DNA from: an uncultured Flavobacteriales bacterium
GTDB lineage: Bacteria > Bacteroidota > Bacteroidia > Flavobacteriales > Weeksellaceae
Assembly (NCBI GenBank): GCA_937973555.1
Contig: CALJKL010000036.1
Span: forward strand, 1 to 51,158
Direction: 5' to 3'
Length of the DNA: 51,158 bases
Shown here: positions 41,938-49,733 of the stretch, in pieces
Numbering within the stretch: the stretch's first letter is position 1
Layout: every line of letters starts with the position of its first letter
Notes under the pieces: model-generated
Seen by the model: only the letters and a program-made list of their open reading frames with translations
Databases searched by the model: none
Told to the model about the DNA's origin: nothing
Program-made: the position numbers and the translations under genes

Positions 41938-41963
41938 TTTCAACAGCAAAATTGCTGTTGAAA
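41938..41963. repeat. second inverted repeat before the primase gene
   Basis: TTTCAACAGCAA (41938-41949) and its exact complement (41952-41963) are separated by AA. The left side is preceded by a T-rich run and the right side followed by an A-rich run. It ends 28 bases before the primase ATG. Neither strand has a T-run after the stem, so it is more likely a protein site, origin element or mRNA structure than a terminator. Confidence 0.8.
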
Positions 41964-41991
41964 GAAAAAACACCTAATAAATCCAAAACAT

Positions 41992-42945
41992 ATGAATATA
42001 AAAACCGCAAAAAATATCAGAATTATCGATTTTCTGAATACTTTAGGGTATCAGCCCCGAAAAATTGTTCGACACTCCCATTTTTACCTTTCTCCTTTGA
42101 GAGCGGAAAAAACAGCATCGATGAAAGTCGATAACAAGCTAAATCTGTGGTATGACCACGGTTCTGCACAAGGAGGAACAATAATAGACCTCATTCTTGC
42201 TATGCAAAAGGCAGGAACGGTTTCTGATGCATTATCCTTCTTGAAAGATCTGAATTTGAAAACAGATTTTGTTTTCAACGATAAGAGCAAGGAATTAGAA
42301 AATCGCATGACCAAAAATGAATCCAATATTAAAATTGAGAAAATACAATCTCTTCTGGATTCAAAATTGTTAAACTATTTACAGGAACGCAAGATCAACA
42401 TTGATACAGCTAAGATATATTTGCAGGAGTGTCATTATTCCGTAGAACATAGAAAATACATAGCATTGAGTTGGCTCAATAATAGCGGTGGGTGTCATCT
42501 TCGTTCAGAATTTTTCAAAGGCTGTACTTCGCAGGATATTTCAATTATTAAAAATAATAATCCAAATCAGAAAAATAAAATATGTTTGGTCTATGAAGGA
42601 ATGTTTGATTTCCTATCCCATCTTACTTTAAAAAATGAAAATCAGTTTAAAGTAGATTGTATTATTCTTAATTCCCTTTCCAATTTGAATAAAGCTGTAG
42701 AATGGATAAAAGAAAAACAACTCATACCAAGTTTATTGCTTGACAATGATAAACCTGGACAAGAAGGCACTTCGAAATTGCTTGAAATATTTCCTGAAGC
42801 AGTGGATTTTTCAGTAATTTATTCCAATCACAAAGACCTGAACAATTACCTCAAAAGCAAAAGTATTTTGAAAAATAATTTAACTAATGATATTGAAGAG
42901 GGTATAAAATCAGAGCAATCAAACTCTTATAAACAGAAAAGATAG
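41992..42945 (+). CDS. Toprim-domain primase of the mobile element
   Basis: The 317-residue protein has the layout of a DnaG-like mobile-element primase. The N-terminal region corresponds to the CHC2 zinc-finger fold (Ser-Pro-Leu-Arg-Ala-Glu-Lys-Thr-Ala-Ser-Met and Gly-Gly-Thr-Ile-Ile-Asp-Leu-Ile), but the zinc-binding Cys residues are not present. The C-terminal Toprim domain has Glu202 in Val-Tyr-Glu-Gly-Met-Phe-Asp and Asp251-Asn-Asp253 in Leu-Leu-Asp-Asn-Asp-Lys-Pro-Gly. It should prime DNA synthesis of the element together with the RepA-like ATPase. It ends about 155 bases before the relaxase gene, across the putative transfer origin. Confidence 0.88.
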   Translation: MNIKTAKNIRIIDFLNTLGYQPRKIVRHSHFYLSPLRAEKTASMKVDNKLNLWYDHGSAQGGTIIDLILAMQKAGTVSDALSFLKDLNLKTDFVFNDKSKELENRMTKNESNIKIEKIQSLLDSKLLNYLQERKINIDTAKIYLQECHYSVEHRKYIALSWLNNSGGCHLRSEFFKGCTSQDISIIKNNNPNQKNKICLVYEGMFDFLSHLTLKNENQFKVDCIILNSLSNLNKAVEWIKEKQLIPSLLLDNDKPGQEGTSKLLEIFPEAVDFSVIYSNHKDLNNYLKSKSILKNNLTNDIEEGIKSEQSNSYKQKR

Positions 42946-42970
42946 CGGTTGCACGGTTGGGCTTTTGGTA

Positions 42971-43070
42971 AAAAAGCCATAGCTTATTAGGGCTTTTTCT
43001 TAACGCTCCGTTCCACTGCACTAAAAAAGCCCCAATAAGCCAAGGGGAATACTCCCCCTTTGGAAACCCC
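42971..43070. other. putative origin of transfer (oriT) with nested inverted repeats
   Basis: Between primase and relaxase genes, GCTTATTAGGGCTTTTT (42982-42998) and AAAAAGCCCCAATAAGC (43024-43040) pair over 17 positions with one mismatch, around 25 bases. A competing shorter pair uses the A-run at 42971-42978. Next to it CCAAGGGG (43040-43047) pairs with CCCCCTTTGG (43054-43063). MobV-type relaxases usually nick beside such inverted repeats just upstream of their own gene. The nick position cannot be read here. Confidence 0.55.
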
Positions 43071-43100
43071 CGAATTACTTAACGATTAGATTTAAGAATT

Positions 43101-44339
43101 ATGTCATATACCGTTTTACATTTAGAAAAAGCCAAAGGTAATGATTCCGGAATGTCAGCACATATAGAAAGAACCATCCATCCAAAAAACGCAGATGCTT
43201 CACGAACTCATCTCAACAAAGAAATGATTGCCTATCCTGAAGGAATCAAAAACAGGACTTCGTCAATACAATACAGGTTAGATAATGCCAATCTGAAAAG
43301 AAAGATCGGAACCAATCAGGTGAGAGCCATTCGTATTATGTTATCCGGAACTCATGAAACGATGAAAGAAATTGAGAAAAATAAACAATTGGACAATTGG
43401 TGTAAAGATAATCTCGATTGGATCAAAGAAACTTTTGGAGAAGAAAATTTGGTTTCGGCGGTATTACATATGGATGAAAAAACACCTCATCTCCATGCTA
43501 CTATAGTTCCAATAGTCACAGGAGAAAGACGAAAAGCAAAAAAAGACAGCAATCCTCTGATCTATAAAAAGAAGAATTCAAATGCTAACCGCCTTTGTGC
43601 TGATGATATAATGGCAAGAAATAAACTGAAGCACTATCAGAATACCTACGCTGCAGCTATGGCAAAATACGGATTAAGAAGAGGGATTGAAGGCTCGGAA
43701 GCCAAACATATTTCCACAACTGAATATTACCGAAACCTCCATGAACAAAATCAACAGTTGGAACAGGAAAAGAACATAAAACAATCTGAATTGAAAACCA
43801 TTGAGAAAAACATATCCTCGAAAAAAGTGATTGAAAGTTTCACAAATGTTCTTACTGGTTCTAAAACCAAAAGACTGGAAAAGGAAAATGAGCAGATGAA
43901 AAGTAAATTGAATACAATTAATACCTCAAATGATAGAGAAAAAAAGAAATTACAAGAATCAGTTTCAAAACTGGAAAATACCTTAGAAAAACAAAACATG
44001 GTGTTTGATAAGGTAATGCAATATCATCCTGATATCAATTACACTCTAGCTATAGTGATAGAATGTGAAAAAATGGGATTACCTCCAGAGCTTATCAAAA
44101 CGCTATTAGAAAAGCAAGAAATCCATATCAGCGGAGAGGTATATTCTTCAAGGCATTTTAAAAGTTTCAAAATTGAGAATATTAAATTAAGCATTGAATA
44201 TGACAAAGCAGAAAAAAGTAAAATTCTAAAAATTGATAATATACAATATCAGAAATGGTTGGAAGAAAAACACATGGAAAGTTTAAAATTCCAAACTTTA
44301 GAAAACCAAGAAAAGATTCAGAAAAGATTGAAAAGGTAA
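43101..44339 (+). CDS. MobV/Pre-family mobilization relaxase
   Basis: The 412-residue protein is a relaxase that nicks the transfer origin and pilots single-stranded DNA during mobilization by a helper conjugation system. The N-terminal catalytic domain (about 1-205) ends in the histidine motif His123-Met-Asp-Glu-Lys-Thr-Pro-His130-Leu-His132. An upstream Asn-Arg-Thr-Ser segment and Gly-Leu-Arg-Arg-Gly-Ile-Glu-Gly-Ser at about 192-200 are also typical of MobV. A long charged coiled coil follows (about 215-305), then a C-terminal region without known motifs. No type IV secretion genes are present in the window, so the element is mobilizable rather than self-conjugative as far as can be seen. 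Confidence 0.93.
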   Translation: MSYTVLHLEKAKGNDSGMSAHIERTIHPKNADASRTHLNKEMIAYPEGIKNRTSSIQYRLDNANLKRKIGTNQVRAIRIMLSGTHETMKEIEKNKQLDNWCKDNLDWIKETFGEENLVSAVLHMDEKTPHLHATIVPIVTGERRKAKKDSNPLIYKKKNSNANRLCADDIMARNKLKHYQNTYAAAMAKYGLRRGIEGSEAKHISTTEYYRNLHEQNQQLEQEKNIKQSELKTIEKNISSKKVIESFTNVLTGSKTKRLEKENEQMKSKLNTINTSNDREKKKLQESVSKLENTLEKQNMVFDKVMQYHPDINYTLAIVIECEKMGLPPELIKTLLEKQEIHISGEVYSSRHFKSFKIENIKLSIEYDKAEKSKILKIDNIQYQKWLEEKHMESLKFQTLENQEKIQKRLKR

Positions 44340-44435
44340 ACTTTTCCAACTCCCATTTTACTTTGAAAAAATGATTTTTTTCAATCATTAAAATTCTCTC
44401 ACAAAATATGTAAACTATTGATATACAATTAAAAA

Positions 44436-44471
44436 AAACACCGCTATTCAAAATTTCGAATAGTGGTGTTT
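44436..44471 (+). terminator. terminator after the relaxase gene
   Basis: AACACCGCTATTC pairs with GAATAGTGGTGTT (one G-T wobble) around an eight-base loop, preceded by an A-run and followed by a moderately T-rich tract. It ends the element backbone operon, 97 bases after the relaxase stop. Confidence 0.75.
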
Positions 44472-44701
44472 AGATTTTATGGAATTAGTAATCCGCAATA
44501 AAAAACCTATTTGTTGAATAATATATAATTTTAAAAAGCAAAAGTTTAAATTATTGGCTAGTAGTGTAACAGTATTTCAATTATTTAGAGCATGTTTTTG
44601 GATTAAAAACCATAAGATTAAGCTGTAAATCGTTAGCAAAAGGTGAACAACCATTTATTAAAAACTTTAGGAGTGTTTTCAAAAAAGAAATAAATTTAAT
44701 T
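44472..44701. other. non-coding interval left of the transposase remnant
   Basis: AT-rich sequence between the relaxase terminator and an IS3-type remnant. An imperfect inverted repeat spans the transposase start (GTGTTTTC near 44672 and GAAACACC near 44705). No convincing IS terminal repeat or gene is seen. Confidence 0.4.
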
Positions 44702-44944
44702 ATGGAAACACCTAAGAAAAAAAGTACTGAAAAATTCGCAAAAGACATTCGTAAAAATACGAGAAGGATTTTTGCAACCGAGCAAAAGATTCTTATTGCA
44801 ATGGAAAGACTTCGTACAGAGAGTTCTGTGGCAGAATTATGCAGAAAACATAACATTGCTAAACCATAGTTCTACTGATGAAATAAAGAGTTTATGGAAG
44901 ATAATAAAATTAACAACAGTTTTGTAATTCAAAAAAAGTTTTAA
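44702..44944 (+). pseudogene. IS3-family transposase OrfA remnant
   Basis: From the ATG at 44702 a 55-codon frame resembles the N-terminus of IS3-family OrfA (helix-turn-helix). It contains Ala-Thr-Glu-Gln-Lys-Ile-Leu-Ile-Ala-Met-Glu-Arg-Leu-Arg and Ser-Ser-Val-Ala-Glu-Leu-Cys-Arg-Lys-His. It stops at TAG 44867-44869. In the same frame the text goes on with Phe-Tyr, two TGA codons (44876-44881), then Asn-Lys-Glu-Phe-Met-Glu, which is the expected continuation of OrfA. The frame therefore carries three nonsense codons and ends at 44942-44944. No OrfB catalytic domain remains. It separates the element backbone from the restriction cargo and may mark how the cargo was acquired. Confidence 0.8.
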
Positions 44945-45149
44945 ATTTCTGATGCTATTATTTGTAAAGTGTATGAATTCAAAATTTTCTAACGATTTTA
45001 TATCGCTTTCAAATCAATATTAAAATTTAGCGGTTTTCTTTGTCCAATAAGAAGCTTACGATTTATATTAATTTTATTTTTCAAAAAAAAATTAAACAAA
45101 AAGATTTGTGAAATTAAATTTTTGACAGTGTAGTTTGACTTTTTCTTTA
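44945..45149. other. non-coding interval before hsdR
   Basis: AT-rich sequence of about 200 bases. No open frame, RNA gene or hairpin of note is seen. It leads into the hsdR promoter. Confidence 0.45.
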
Positions 45150-45180
45150 TTGTAATTCATCTGGATTTTTATTACATTTG
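45150..45180 (+). promoter_or_regulatory. candidate promoter of the restriction operon
   Basis: TTG at 45150-45152, a 20-base spacer and TACATTTG at 45173-45180 match the Bacteroidota pattern, 22 bases before the GTG start of hsdR at 45203. No operator or regulator gene is seen beside it. Confidence 0.55.
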
Positions 45181-45202
45181 TTTAAATAAATTAAAAACCA
45201 TT

Positions 45203-47995
45203 GTGAATCAGAATCCTGAACAAAAAGCAAGAGACCTTATTGATAAGCAATTGGAAGAATGTGATTGGGTAATACAAAATAAAAACCAAATCAATTTGGC
45301 TTCTCACATTGGCGTTGCGGTTAGAGAATACACTACTGATGTAGGACCTGCAGATTACGTGCTTTTTGTAAAAGGAAATCCTGTAGGAATTATTGAAGCC
45401 AAAAGAATAGAATTGGGACAAAACCTTTCTGTAGTGGAAGAACAAGGAGAAGATTATGCCAATGCCAAATTAAAACATCTTAATAATCAACCTTTGCCAT
45501 TTGTATATGTAAGTACAGGTGAGATTACCAAGTTTACCAATTATAAAGACCCGAAGCCTCGCTCCAGAGAGATATTTTCTTTTCACAGACCCGAAACTTT
45601 ATTGAAGTGGTTTCAAAGTGAAAAATCTTTAAGAAGTGGCTTATTAGATATTCCCGAACTTCCTACGCTCAATTTACGAGATTGCCAAATAGATGCCATT
45701 ACCAATTTAGAAAAATCATTTAAAGATTTCAGACCTAAAGCTTTAGTGCAAATGGCAACAGGTTCTGGTAAAACTTTTACAGCCATTACTTTTATTTATA
45801 GACTTCTAAAATATGCCAAAGCCAAACGCATTCTGTTTTTGGTAGATACTAAAAACTTGGGCGAACAAGCAGAGCAGGAGTTTATGGCATATCTACCTAA
45901 CGATAGCAATAGCAAATTTTCTGAACTCTATCCTGTTACTCGATTAAAAAATAGTTTTATTCCTGATGACAATCAAGTGTATATAAGCACTATACAAAGG
46001 ATGTATTCTATTTTGAAAGGGAGTGAATTAGACGAAAGTGCAGAAGAAAATAATCCTTACGAAACGTTTCAACCCAAAGAAGCACTGCCTGTAGTATATA
46101 ATGAAAAAGTACCTGTAGAATTTTTTGATTTTATTGTAATTGATGAATGTCACCGCAGTATTTACAATCTTTGGAAACAGGTTTTAGATTATTTTGATGC
46201 TTTTCAAGTGGGGCTTACTGCCACTCCTGATAACAGAACTTTTGCGTATTTCAATGAAAATGTAGTTTCAGATTATGGTTATGAAAAAGCTGTGGTAGAT
46301 GGTGTTTTAGTTCCTTACAATGTTTTTACCATTGAAACTAAAATCTCTAAAGAAGGCGCACAAATACAGATGGGAGAGCGTGTAGATAAAAGAGAACGCC
46401 TTACCCGCAAAAAGTTTTGGGAAACCGTAGATGAAGATGTAGCCTATAGCGGAAAGCAATTAGACAAAGATATTGTAAACCCAAGTACAATAAGAAACAT
46501 CATCAAAGCAGTAAAAGAAAACTTGCCTCAAATGTTTCCTGATAGATATGATAAAGAAGGAAAATTTGAAGTTCCTAAAATGCTGATTTTTGCCAAGACT
46601 GATAGCCACGCCGAAGATATTATAGAAATTGTAAGAGAAGAATTTGGCGAAGAAAATAAGTTCTGCAAAAAAATTACCTATCAATCTCAAGAAGACCCTA
46701 AAAGTATTTTGAGCCAATTTAGGAATGATTATTATCCTAGAATTGCCGTAACGGTGGATATGATTGCAACGGGAACAGACATTCGTCCGCTAGAAGTTTT
46801 GTTGTTTATGCGTGATGTAAAAAGCAAAAGCTACTATGAGCAAATGAAAGGCAGAGGAACCAGAACTTGCTCGCTAGAAGAATTACGACTGAAAGGAACA
46901 CCTTCTGCACAATACAGCAAAGACCATTTTGTAATTATAGACGCAATAGGTGTAGAAAGTTCTCAAAAAACCGATAGCCGACCATTAGAAAAAGCACCAG
47001 GCGTTTCTCTGAAAGATGTTTTGCAGATTATTGCCATGGGAAATCGTTCCGAAGAAATGCTCACTACTCTGGCGAACCGATTGATACGCCTTGACCGACA
47101 AATCAATGAAAAAGAAAAACAAACCTTTAGCGAACACGCCAATGGTTTACAAATAAAGCAAGTAGTTCAGAAACTTTTAGATGCTTATAATCCTGATACG
47201 CTAGAGCAAATAAGAATAAATGTAGAACGTGAAAAAATAGGCGAAGCTCCTGCGGAAAAAGAAAAAGCGGTAGAAGAACACCACCAAGCTTTAATAGAAA
47301 AAGCGGTAGCGGAATTGCACAACCCAGATTTGCGTAATTTTATTGTAGATGTACGCAAGAAATATGACCAGATTATAGACACCGTAAACATAGACGAAAT
47401 TACCAACATCGGTTGGGCAACCGACCAAAAAGAACAAGCAGAAAGTACCGTAGAAGCTTTTGAACGATGGGTACAAGAGCACAAAGACGAAGCTTTGGCA
47501 TTGCAGATTTTCTATGATGCGCCATACCGAAGAAGAGAACTTACTTACAAACTTATTAGAGATTTGTATGAAAAACTCATTTTAGAACAACCTACTCTGC
47601 AACCAGCCAAATTATGGGATGCCTACAGCCAAATAGAAAACAACCCGAAAACCAGAACCGAAAAACCAAAACAAGAATTGGTGCTTTTGGTTTCTGTAAT
47701 TAGAAAAGCATTGAAGATAGACGAATATCTTACAGGGTACGACAGAACTGTTGATAGAAACTTCCAGCAATGGATTTTTGCACAACATACAGGGAAACAT
47801 ACCGCATTTACCGAAGAACAAATGCAATGGCTACGAATGATAAAAGATTTTATTGCCAACTCCTTCCATTTTGAGCAAGAAGATTTTGAGTTAGACCCTT
47901 TTAACGCACATGGAGGTTTAGGCAAGTTTTACCAATTATTTGGCGACCAATATTTAGAAATTATTGATGAATTAAACGAAGTTTTAGCAGCGTAA
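45203..47995 (+). CDS. hsdR: type I restriction endonuclease subunit R
   Basis: HsdR is the translocating nuclease of type I restriction-modification complexes (R2M2S). It cuts unmodified DNA far from the target after ATP-driven pulling. The 930-residue protein starts at a GTG. Asp51 and Glu65-Ala-Lys67 form the N-terminal PD-(D/E)XK nuclease. Superfamily 2 motor motifs follow: Met-Ala-Thr-Gly-Ser-Gly-Lys-Thr (184-191), Asp-Glu-Cys-His (314-317), Gly-Leu-Thr-Ala-Thr-Pro, and Gln-Met-Lys-Gly-Arg-Gly-Thr-Arg-Thr (motif VI). The C-terminal helical part is present. It begins a tightly packed operon: the HipA-like kinase ATG lies two bases after its stop. Confidence 0.95.
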   Translation: MNQNPEQKARDLIDKQLEECDWVIQNKNQINLASHIGVAVREYTTDVGPADYVLFVKGNPVGIIEAKRIELGQNLSVVEEQGEDYANAKLKHLNNQPLPFVYVSTGEITKFTNYKDPKPRSREIFSFHRPETLLKWFQSEKSLRSGLLDIPELPTLNLRDCQIDAITNLEKSFKDFRPKALVQMATGSGKTFTAITFIYRLLKYAKAKRILFLVDTKNLGEQAEQEFMAYLPNDSNSKFSELYPVTRLKNSFIPDDNQVYISTIQRMYSILKGSELDESAEENNPYETFQPKEALPVVYNEKVPVEFFDFIVIDECHRSIYNLWKQVLDYFDAFQVGLTATPDNRTFAYFNENVVSDYGYEKAVVDGVLVPYNVFTIETKISKEGAQIQMGERVDKRERLTRKKFWETVDEDVAYSGKQLDKDIVNPSTIRNIIKAVKENLPQMFPDRYDKEGKFEVPKMLIFAKTDSHAEDIIEIVREEFGEENKFCKKITYQSQEDPKSILSQFRNDYYPRIAVTVDMIATGTDIRPLEVLLFMRDVKSKSYYEQMKGRGTRTCSLEELRLKGTPSAQYSKDHFVIIDAIGVESSQKTDSRPLEKAPGVSLKDVLQIIAMGNRSEEMLTTLANRLIRLDRQINEKEKQTFSEHANGLQIKQVVQKLLDAYNPDTLEQIRINVEREKIGEAPAEKEKAVEEHHQALIEKAVAELHNPDLRNFIVDVRKKYDQIIDTVNIDEITNIGWATDQKEQAESTVEAFERWVQEHKDEALALQIFYDAPYRRRELTYKLIRDLYEKLILEQPTLQPAKLWDAYSQIENNPKTRTEKPKQELVLLVSVIRKALKIDEYLTGYDRTVDRNFQQWIFAQHTGKHTAFTEEQMQWLRMIKDFIANSFHFEQEDFELDPFNAHGGLGKFYQLFGDQYLEIIDELNEVLAA

Positions 47996-47997
47996 AA

Positions 47998-48825
47998 ATG
48001 AAAATAGTAACTGCCACATTATTTATTAAGCAAATAGATACAGACGGACACCAACCTCTGTTTTTGCTTTGTGATGATGGGCAAAAATACTATACAAAAT
48101 ATCTGAATTCATTTGATAAAAAAGAACTGCAATGTTTGGTGTACGAAATGCTCGCTACCGAATTATTAAAAACTTTGGGAATTCCTTGTGCTAATGATAG
48201 CTTAGTAAAAATACCTCCAATATTGATTTCTAAAGAGATTAAGTATGCCAATTCATACAAAAGAAGTAAATTAGCTTGGGGTTCTCAAGAAGTGGTAAGA
48301 GCTGATTTGGTTACCCAATTTTCTATTCCTACTCATAAAAACCTTTTTAAAATGATTGCCAATCCCGAAGATGTTTTGAAGATAGCAATTTTTGACCTTT
48401 GGACGGATAATGCAGACAGAAGAGAAGACAATTATAATCTCCTCAAAAAAGAAGAATTGGACAAAATACAAATATTACCAATAGACCACGCTACACTTTT
48501 TGGAGGTTTCAATAGATTGCATACTTTTAGTGAAAAAGATTCTTGCACTATACATAACAAGTTGGTTTTTAGTGAGTTTTATAAAAATACGGTAAAGCAT
48601 ATTTCGGTGGAAAAACAATTGGATATTGCAGAAAATTTTCTAAATTTGCTTACCCAAATAAAAATTAAAGAAATCACTCATGAAGTTTTTTCACACATTC
48701 CCGAGAGTTGGGAGATTAATGAGAATTTAAAAGAAAGAATTGAAAAATTCCTTCTTTCAGACTTTCGTATGAAGTCTTTGCACAATTTAGTACTTACTAT
48801 TTTACCTTTAAATTCTAAAAAATGA
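47998..48825 (+). CDS. HipA-like protein kinase embedded in a type I restriction operon
   Basis: This 275-residue protein resembles the short HipA-like kinase family. It lacks the HipA N-terminal domain. Visible are a possible ATP-binding Lys34 (Tyr-Tyr-Thr-Lys-Tyr), a helix with Tyr-Glu50-Met-Leu-Ala-Thr-Glu-Leu-Leu, and Leu-Gly-Ile-Pro. The catalytic-loop signature Asp137-Asn-Ala-Asp140-Arg-Arg-Glu-Asp-Asn145 precedes a metal-binding Asp163 in Leu-Pro-Ile-Asp-His-Ala. All key kinase positions therefore look intact. No HipB-like helix-turn-helix antitoxin gene is adjacent. Instead the kinase overlaps the next gene by four bases and follows hsdR by two. HipA proteins phosphorylate targets such as aminoacyl-tRNA synthetases and arrest growth. 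The target here is unknown, and an abortive-infection role is inference. Confidence 0.8.
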   Translation: MKIVTATLFIKQIDTDGHQPLFLLCDDGQKYYTKYLNSFDKKELQCLVYEMLATELLKTLGIPCANDSLVKIPPILISKEIKYANSYKRSKLAWGSQEVVRADLVTQFSIPTHKNLFKMIANPEDVLKIAIFDLWTDNADRREDNYNLLKKEELDKIQILPIDHATLFGGFNRLHTFSEKDSCTIHNKLVFSEFYKNTVKHISVEKQLDIAENFLNLLTQIKIKEITHEVFSHIPESWEINENLKERIEKFLLSDFRMKSLHNLVLTILPLNSKK

Positions 48826-49712
48826 AAAACTTCCTTTCCACTATTTATATAGAAACTAATTCTGCTACTGCCGAGAAAATAAGCATTGGGCTTATAGTGG
48901 TTACAGAGCACAAAGTTTTTTTTAAATACTCTAAAAATAAATTAAAAATCGCCGAAAAACTATTAGGCAACAGTATAGAAAATTTGGTTAAGTTTTCTCT
49001 TAACGCTATTAAAGAAAAAGTAACCATCACCAATGCAGAATTGGCAAAACAATCGCAGAAACTGTTTTCTCCGGTTAGTTTTTTTACAGATGAATATATA
49101 AAATACCTTAATCGCTATTCTCAAGGTTTATTGCAATATGATGCGCCAAAACCTTATGTAGCAGAAGTAAACCCATCTGTATTTGAATCTCTTTTTGCCA
49201 CTTTTATTTCTAAAGAAGAAAGCAATAAAGACCGCAATACGTTTTACCATCAGATAAAAAATAAGATTAAAAAATCTGAAATGATGGAGCGCGTAAATTT
49301 AGATTACAAATTAAGCCCTGCAAAAATACCATCACTTATTGCACAAGAAAACATTACCATTATCTCTAAAAACGGTAATATTTTGGCAGGCGAACTTATA
49401 GATTTTACGGCAAATATAGAAATGGTGAAACAAAATATTTACGAATTTGAAGCCATAGTAAAGTCTCTTAAAATATTTGAAAAACAGCATATTATTAATA
49501 GTAAAAATAATACCAATTATTATGCTTTATTTAATAAACCAGAGCCTAAATCTGTACAAGAGAAATTTCTAAACCATCTGAAGAGTTTAGACCAAACAGA
49601 TTTTATTAATTTTCAATTAGAAGAAGCATCTTATATAGAAACACTAGAGCAGAAAATACTGAAAGAAGAATACCAAAAGTTTTCTGTTTTTGAAGAAAGT
49701 TTGGGGTTGTAA
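48822..49712 (+). CDS. unrecognised partner of the HipA-like kinase
   Basis: This 296-residue protein starts within the kinase stop codon region (ATGA overlap), so translation is coupled. The N-terminal 70 residues read as a small alpha/beta domain with Ile-Ser-Ile-Gly-Leu-Ile-Val-Val and Phe-Lys-Tyr-Ser-Lys-Asn-Lys-Leu. That is loosely reminiscent of DUF3037 proteins, which often pair with short HipA-like kinases, but this copy is about twice as long. The rest is rich in Lys, Asn and Glu with a possible coiled segment near 205-235. It has no membrane segment or signal peptide and no known toxin motif. It is probably the kinase's regulator or substrate; this is inferred from coupling only. 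Confidence 0.72.
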   Translation: MKNFLSTIYIETNSATAEKISIGLIVVTEHKVFFKYSKNKLKIAEKLLGNSIENLVKFSLNAIKEKVTITNAELAKQSQKLFSPVSFFTDEYIKYLNRYSQGLLQYDAPKPYVAEVNPSVFESLFATFISKEESNKDRNTFYHQIKNKIKKSEMMERVNLDYKLSPAKIPSLIAQENITIISKNGNILAGELIDFTANIEMVKQNIYEFEAIVKSLKIFEKQHIINSKNNTNYYALFNKPEPKSVQEKFLNHLKSLDQTDFINFQLEEASYIETLEQKILKEEYQKFSVFEESLGL

Positions 49713-49733
49713 AACCCCATTTTTTATTAGCTT

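Noticed and set aside
47998..49712. Classical HipBA toxin-antitoxin pair
   Set aside because: The kinase lacks the HipA N-terminal domain and the neighbour has no HipB-like helix-turn-helix.
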